DNA of 7,747 nucleotides from Eubacterium sp. (lineage in GTDB: Bacteria; Bacillota; Clostridia; Oscillospirales; Acutalibacteraceae). The stretch spans positions 1-7,747 of the forward strand of contig JAIDLO010000099.1 in NCBI GenBank assembly GCA_029050995.1, read 5' to 3'. Positions 6,668 to 7,747 of this stretch are shown one piece after another (the stretch's first letter is position 1; every line of letters starts with the position of its first letter). The notes under the pieces are model-generated. The model searched no databases. It was not told the DNA's origin and worked only from the letters and a program-made list of their open reading frames with translations. The position numbers and the translations under genes are program-made.

Positions 6668-7747
6668 ATGAAAGAGTTTAATGTTACGGGGATGACATGT
6701 GCTGCATGCAGTGCCCGTGTTGAAAAGGCTGTTAAGGCTGTTAACGGCGTTGTTATGGTATCCGTTAATCTGCTTACGAATTCAATGGTTGTTGACGGCA
6801 ACGCAGAAATTGATGATATCATAAATGCTGTTGTAAACGCCGGATACGGAGCGTCAGAAAAATCTGCTGATACAGTTTCAAAATCAAAGCAGGATACTTT
6901 AAATGATGAACAAACGCCGCTTCTGATTAAGAGGCTAATTTCATCAGTTGTTCTTTTACTTCCGCTTATGTATGTATCAATGGGGCATATGATGTGGGGC
7001 TGGTGGGTTCCCGATTTTTTGAATAATAATCCGATCGGAATCGCGCTGTTTCAGCTTGTGTTTACAATCGCCATAATAATTATAAATCAAAAATTCTTTA
7101 TCAGCGGATTTAAAAGTTTGATTCATAAAGCACCGAATATGGATACGCTTGTTTCGCTTGGTTCGGGTGCTGCATTTGGTTACAGTCTTGTTGTTTTGTT
7201 TTTGATGACATATGAAATTTCAATCGGAAATACAGCTTCTGTTCATTCCTATATGCACGATTTGTATTTTGAATCTGCTGCAATGATTTTAACGCTTATA
7301 ACAGTCGGAAAAACGCTTGAAGCGTATTCAAAAGGACGAACAACAGATGCATTGAAAAGTTTGATGAAGCTTGCTCCGGATACTGCAACAGTTATCAAAG
7401 ACGGCAAAGAGCAGGTTGTTCCTGCCGAGGATGTTGAGGTTGGAGATCTCTTTGTTGTCAGAGCAGGGGAAAGTATTCCTGTTGATGCAGTTATTATCAA
7501 CGGAGAAAGTGCTGTTGACGAATCAGCCTTAACGGGAGAGAGTATTCCTGTTGATAAAAAAATTGGAGATAAGGTTTCTGCCGCAACAATAAATCAAAGC
7601 GGCTTTATTGAATGTAAAGCAACCTCTGTTGGGCAGGATACAGCTATATCAAAAATTATAAAAATGGTTTCGGATGCTTCTGCAACAAAAGCGCCGATTG
7701 CAAAAATTGCCGATAAAGTTTCGGGTGTTTTTGTTCCTGTTGTTATT
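6668..7747 (+). CDS. copA: Cu(I)-exporting P1B-type ATPase CopA, N-terminal part (3' end outside window)
   Basis: The frame is open from the ATG at 6668 to the window end: 360 codons, a little under half of a usual CopA. It pumps Cu(I) out of the cytoplasm using ATP. Residues 1-66 form one heavy-metal-associated domain with the Cu(I)-binding motif GMTCAAC (8-14). A polar linker (about 67-84) leads to four predicted membrane helices (about 87-105, 122-142, 160-182 and 199-218), with the Met- and Trp-rich loop MGHMMWGWW (105-113) after the first and HKAPNMDTL (153-161) before the third. The actuator domain follows, with its phosphatase loop TGES (289-292). The sequence stops in VSGVFVPVVI, the start of the helix leading to the CPC motif, so CPC, the DKTGT phosphorylation site and the ATP-binding domain are unseen. 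GAGG (6659-6662) lies 5 bases before the ATG. Location 12 bases after csoR makes copper the likely metal; a silver role cannot be excluded. Confidence 0.95.
   Translation, partial: MKEFNVTGMTCAACSARVEKAVKAVNGVVMVSVNLLTNSMVVDGNAEIDDIINAVVNAGYGASEKSADTVSKSKQDTLNDEQTPLLIKRLISSVVLLLPLMYVSMGHMMWGWWVPDFLNNNPIGIALFQLVFTIAIIIINQKFFISGFKSLIHKAPNMDTLVSLGSGAAFGYSLVVLFLMTYEISIGNTASVHSYMHDLYFESAAMILTLITVGKTLEAYSKGRTTDALKSLMKLAPDTATVIKDGKEQVVPAEDVEVGDLFVVRAGESIPVDAVIINGESAVDESALTGESIPVDKKIGDKVSAATINQSGFIECKATSVGQDTAISKIIKMVSDASATKAPIAKIADKVSGVFVPVVI

Noticed and set aside
7249..7500. An 83-codon open frame on the minus strand inside copA
   Set aside because: It is a shadow of the CopA membrane and actuator coding region, with no domain or ribosome binding site.

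Overview
This window comes from an AT-rich bacterial chromosome. Every gene is on the + strand and packed with short gaps. Strong AGGAGG-type ribosome binding sites, a heterodimeric MdlB/BmrCD-type ABC exporter, a tandem-RCK TrkA with TrkH, an AGCS symporter and a csoR-copA copper locus together suggest a Gram-positive Firmicute. Clostridia, perhaps a gut member of the Oscillospirales or Lachnospirales, is the best guess. That guess rests on family resemblance recalled from memory and on base composition, not on a search.

Positions 1-6229 look like one transcription unit that begins before the window. It contains the 3' end of an ABC exporter half-transporter (1-225), a second half-transporter overlapping it by 11 bases (215-1972), trkA (TTG start, 1988-3349), trkH (3368-4810) and a sodium:alanine/glycine-type symporter (4838-6229). 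Gaps are 27 bases or less, and the unit ends in a textbook intrinsic terminator (6249-6279). The two ABC halves should form an asymmetric exporter: the first has Gln in place of the switch His, and the second keeps every canonical motif. TrkA and TrkH should form a gated K+ uptake channel. The symporter should import a small amino acid with Na+.

Positions 6280-6355 are a compact control region for the second unit. A near-perfect sigma-A promoter (TTGACA, 17-base spacer, TATAAT) has a CsoR-type palindrome filling its spacer. A second, similar palindrome lies between the expected transcription start and the csoR ribosome binding site.

Positions 6356-7747 hold csoR, a Cu(I)-sensing repressor with the Cys45-His70-Cys74 ligand set, and the first 360 codons of a copA-type Cu(I)-exporting P1B-ATPase, which runs off the window. 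Copper should release CsoR from its operators and switch on the exporter.

All genes belong to known families and I see no wholly novel system. The points most worth a second look are the paired operators with a seven-C tract, the TTG start of trkA behind an out-of-frame ATG, and the grouping of an ABC exporter with K+ and Na+/amino acid transport.
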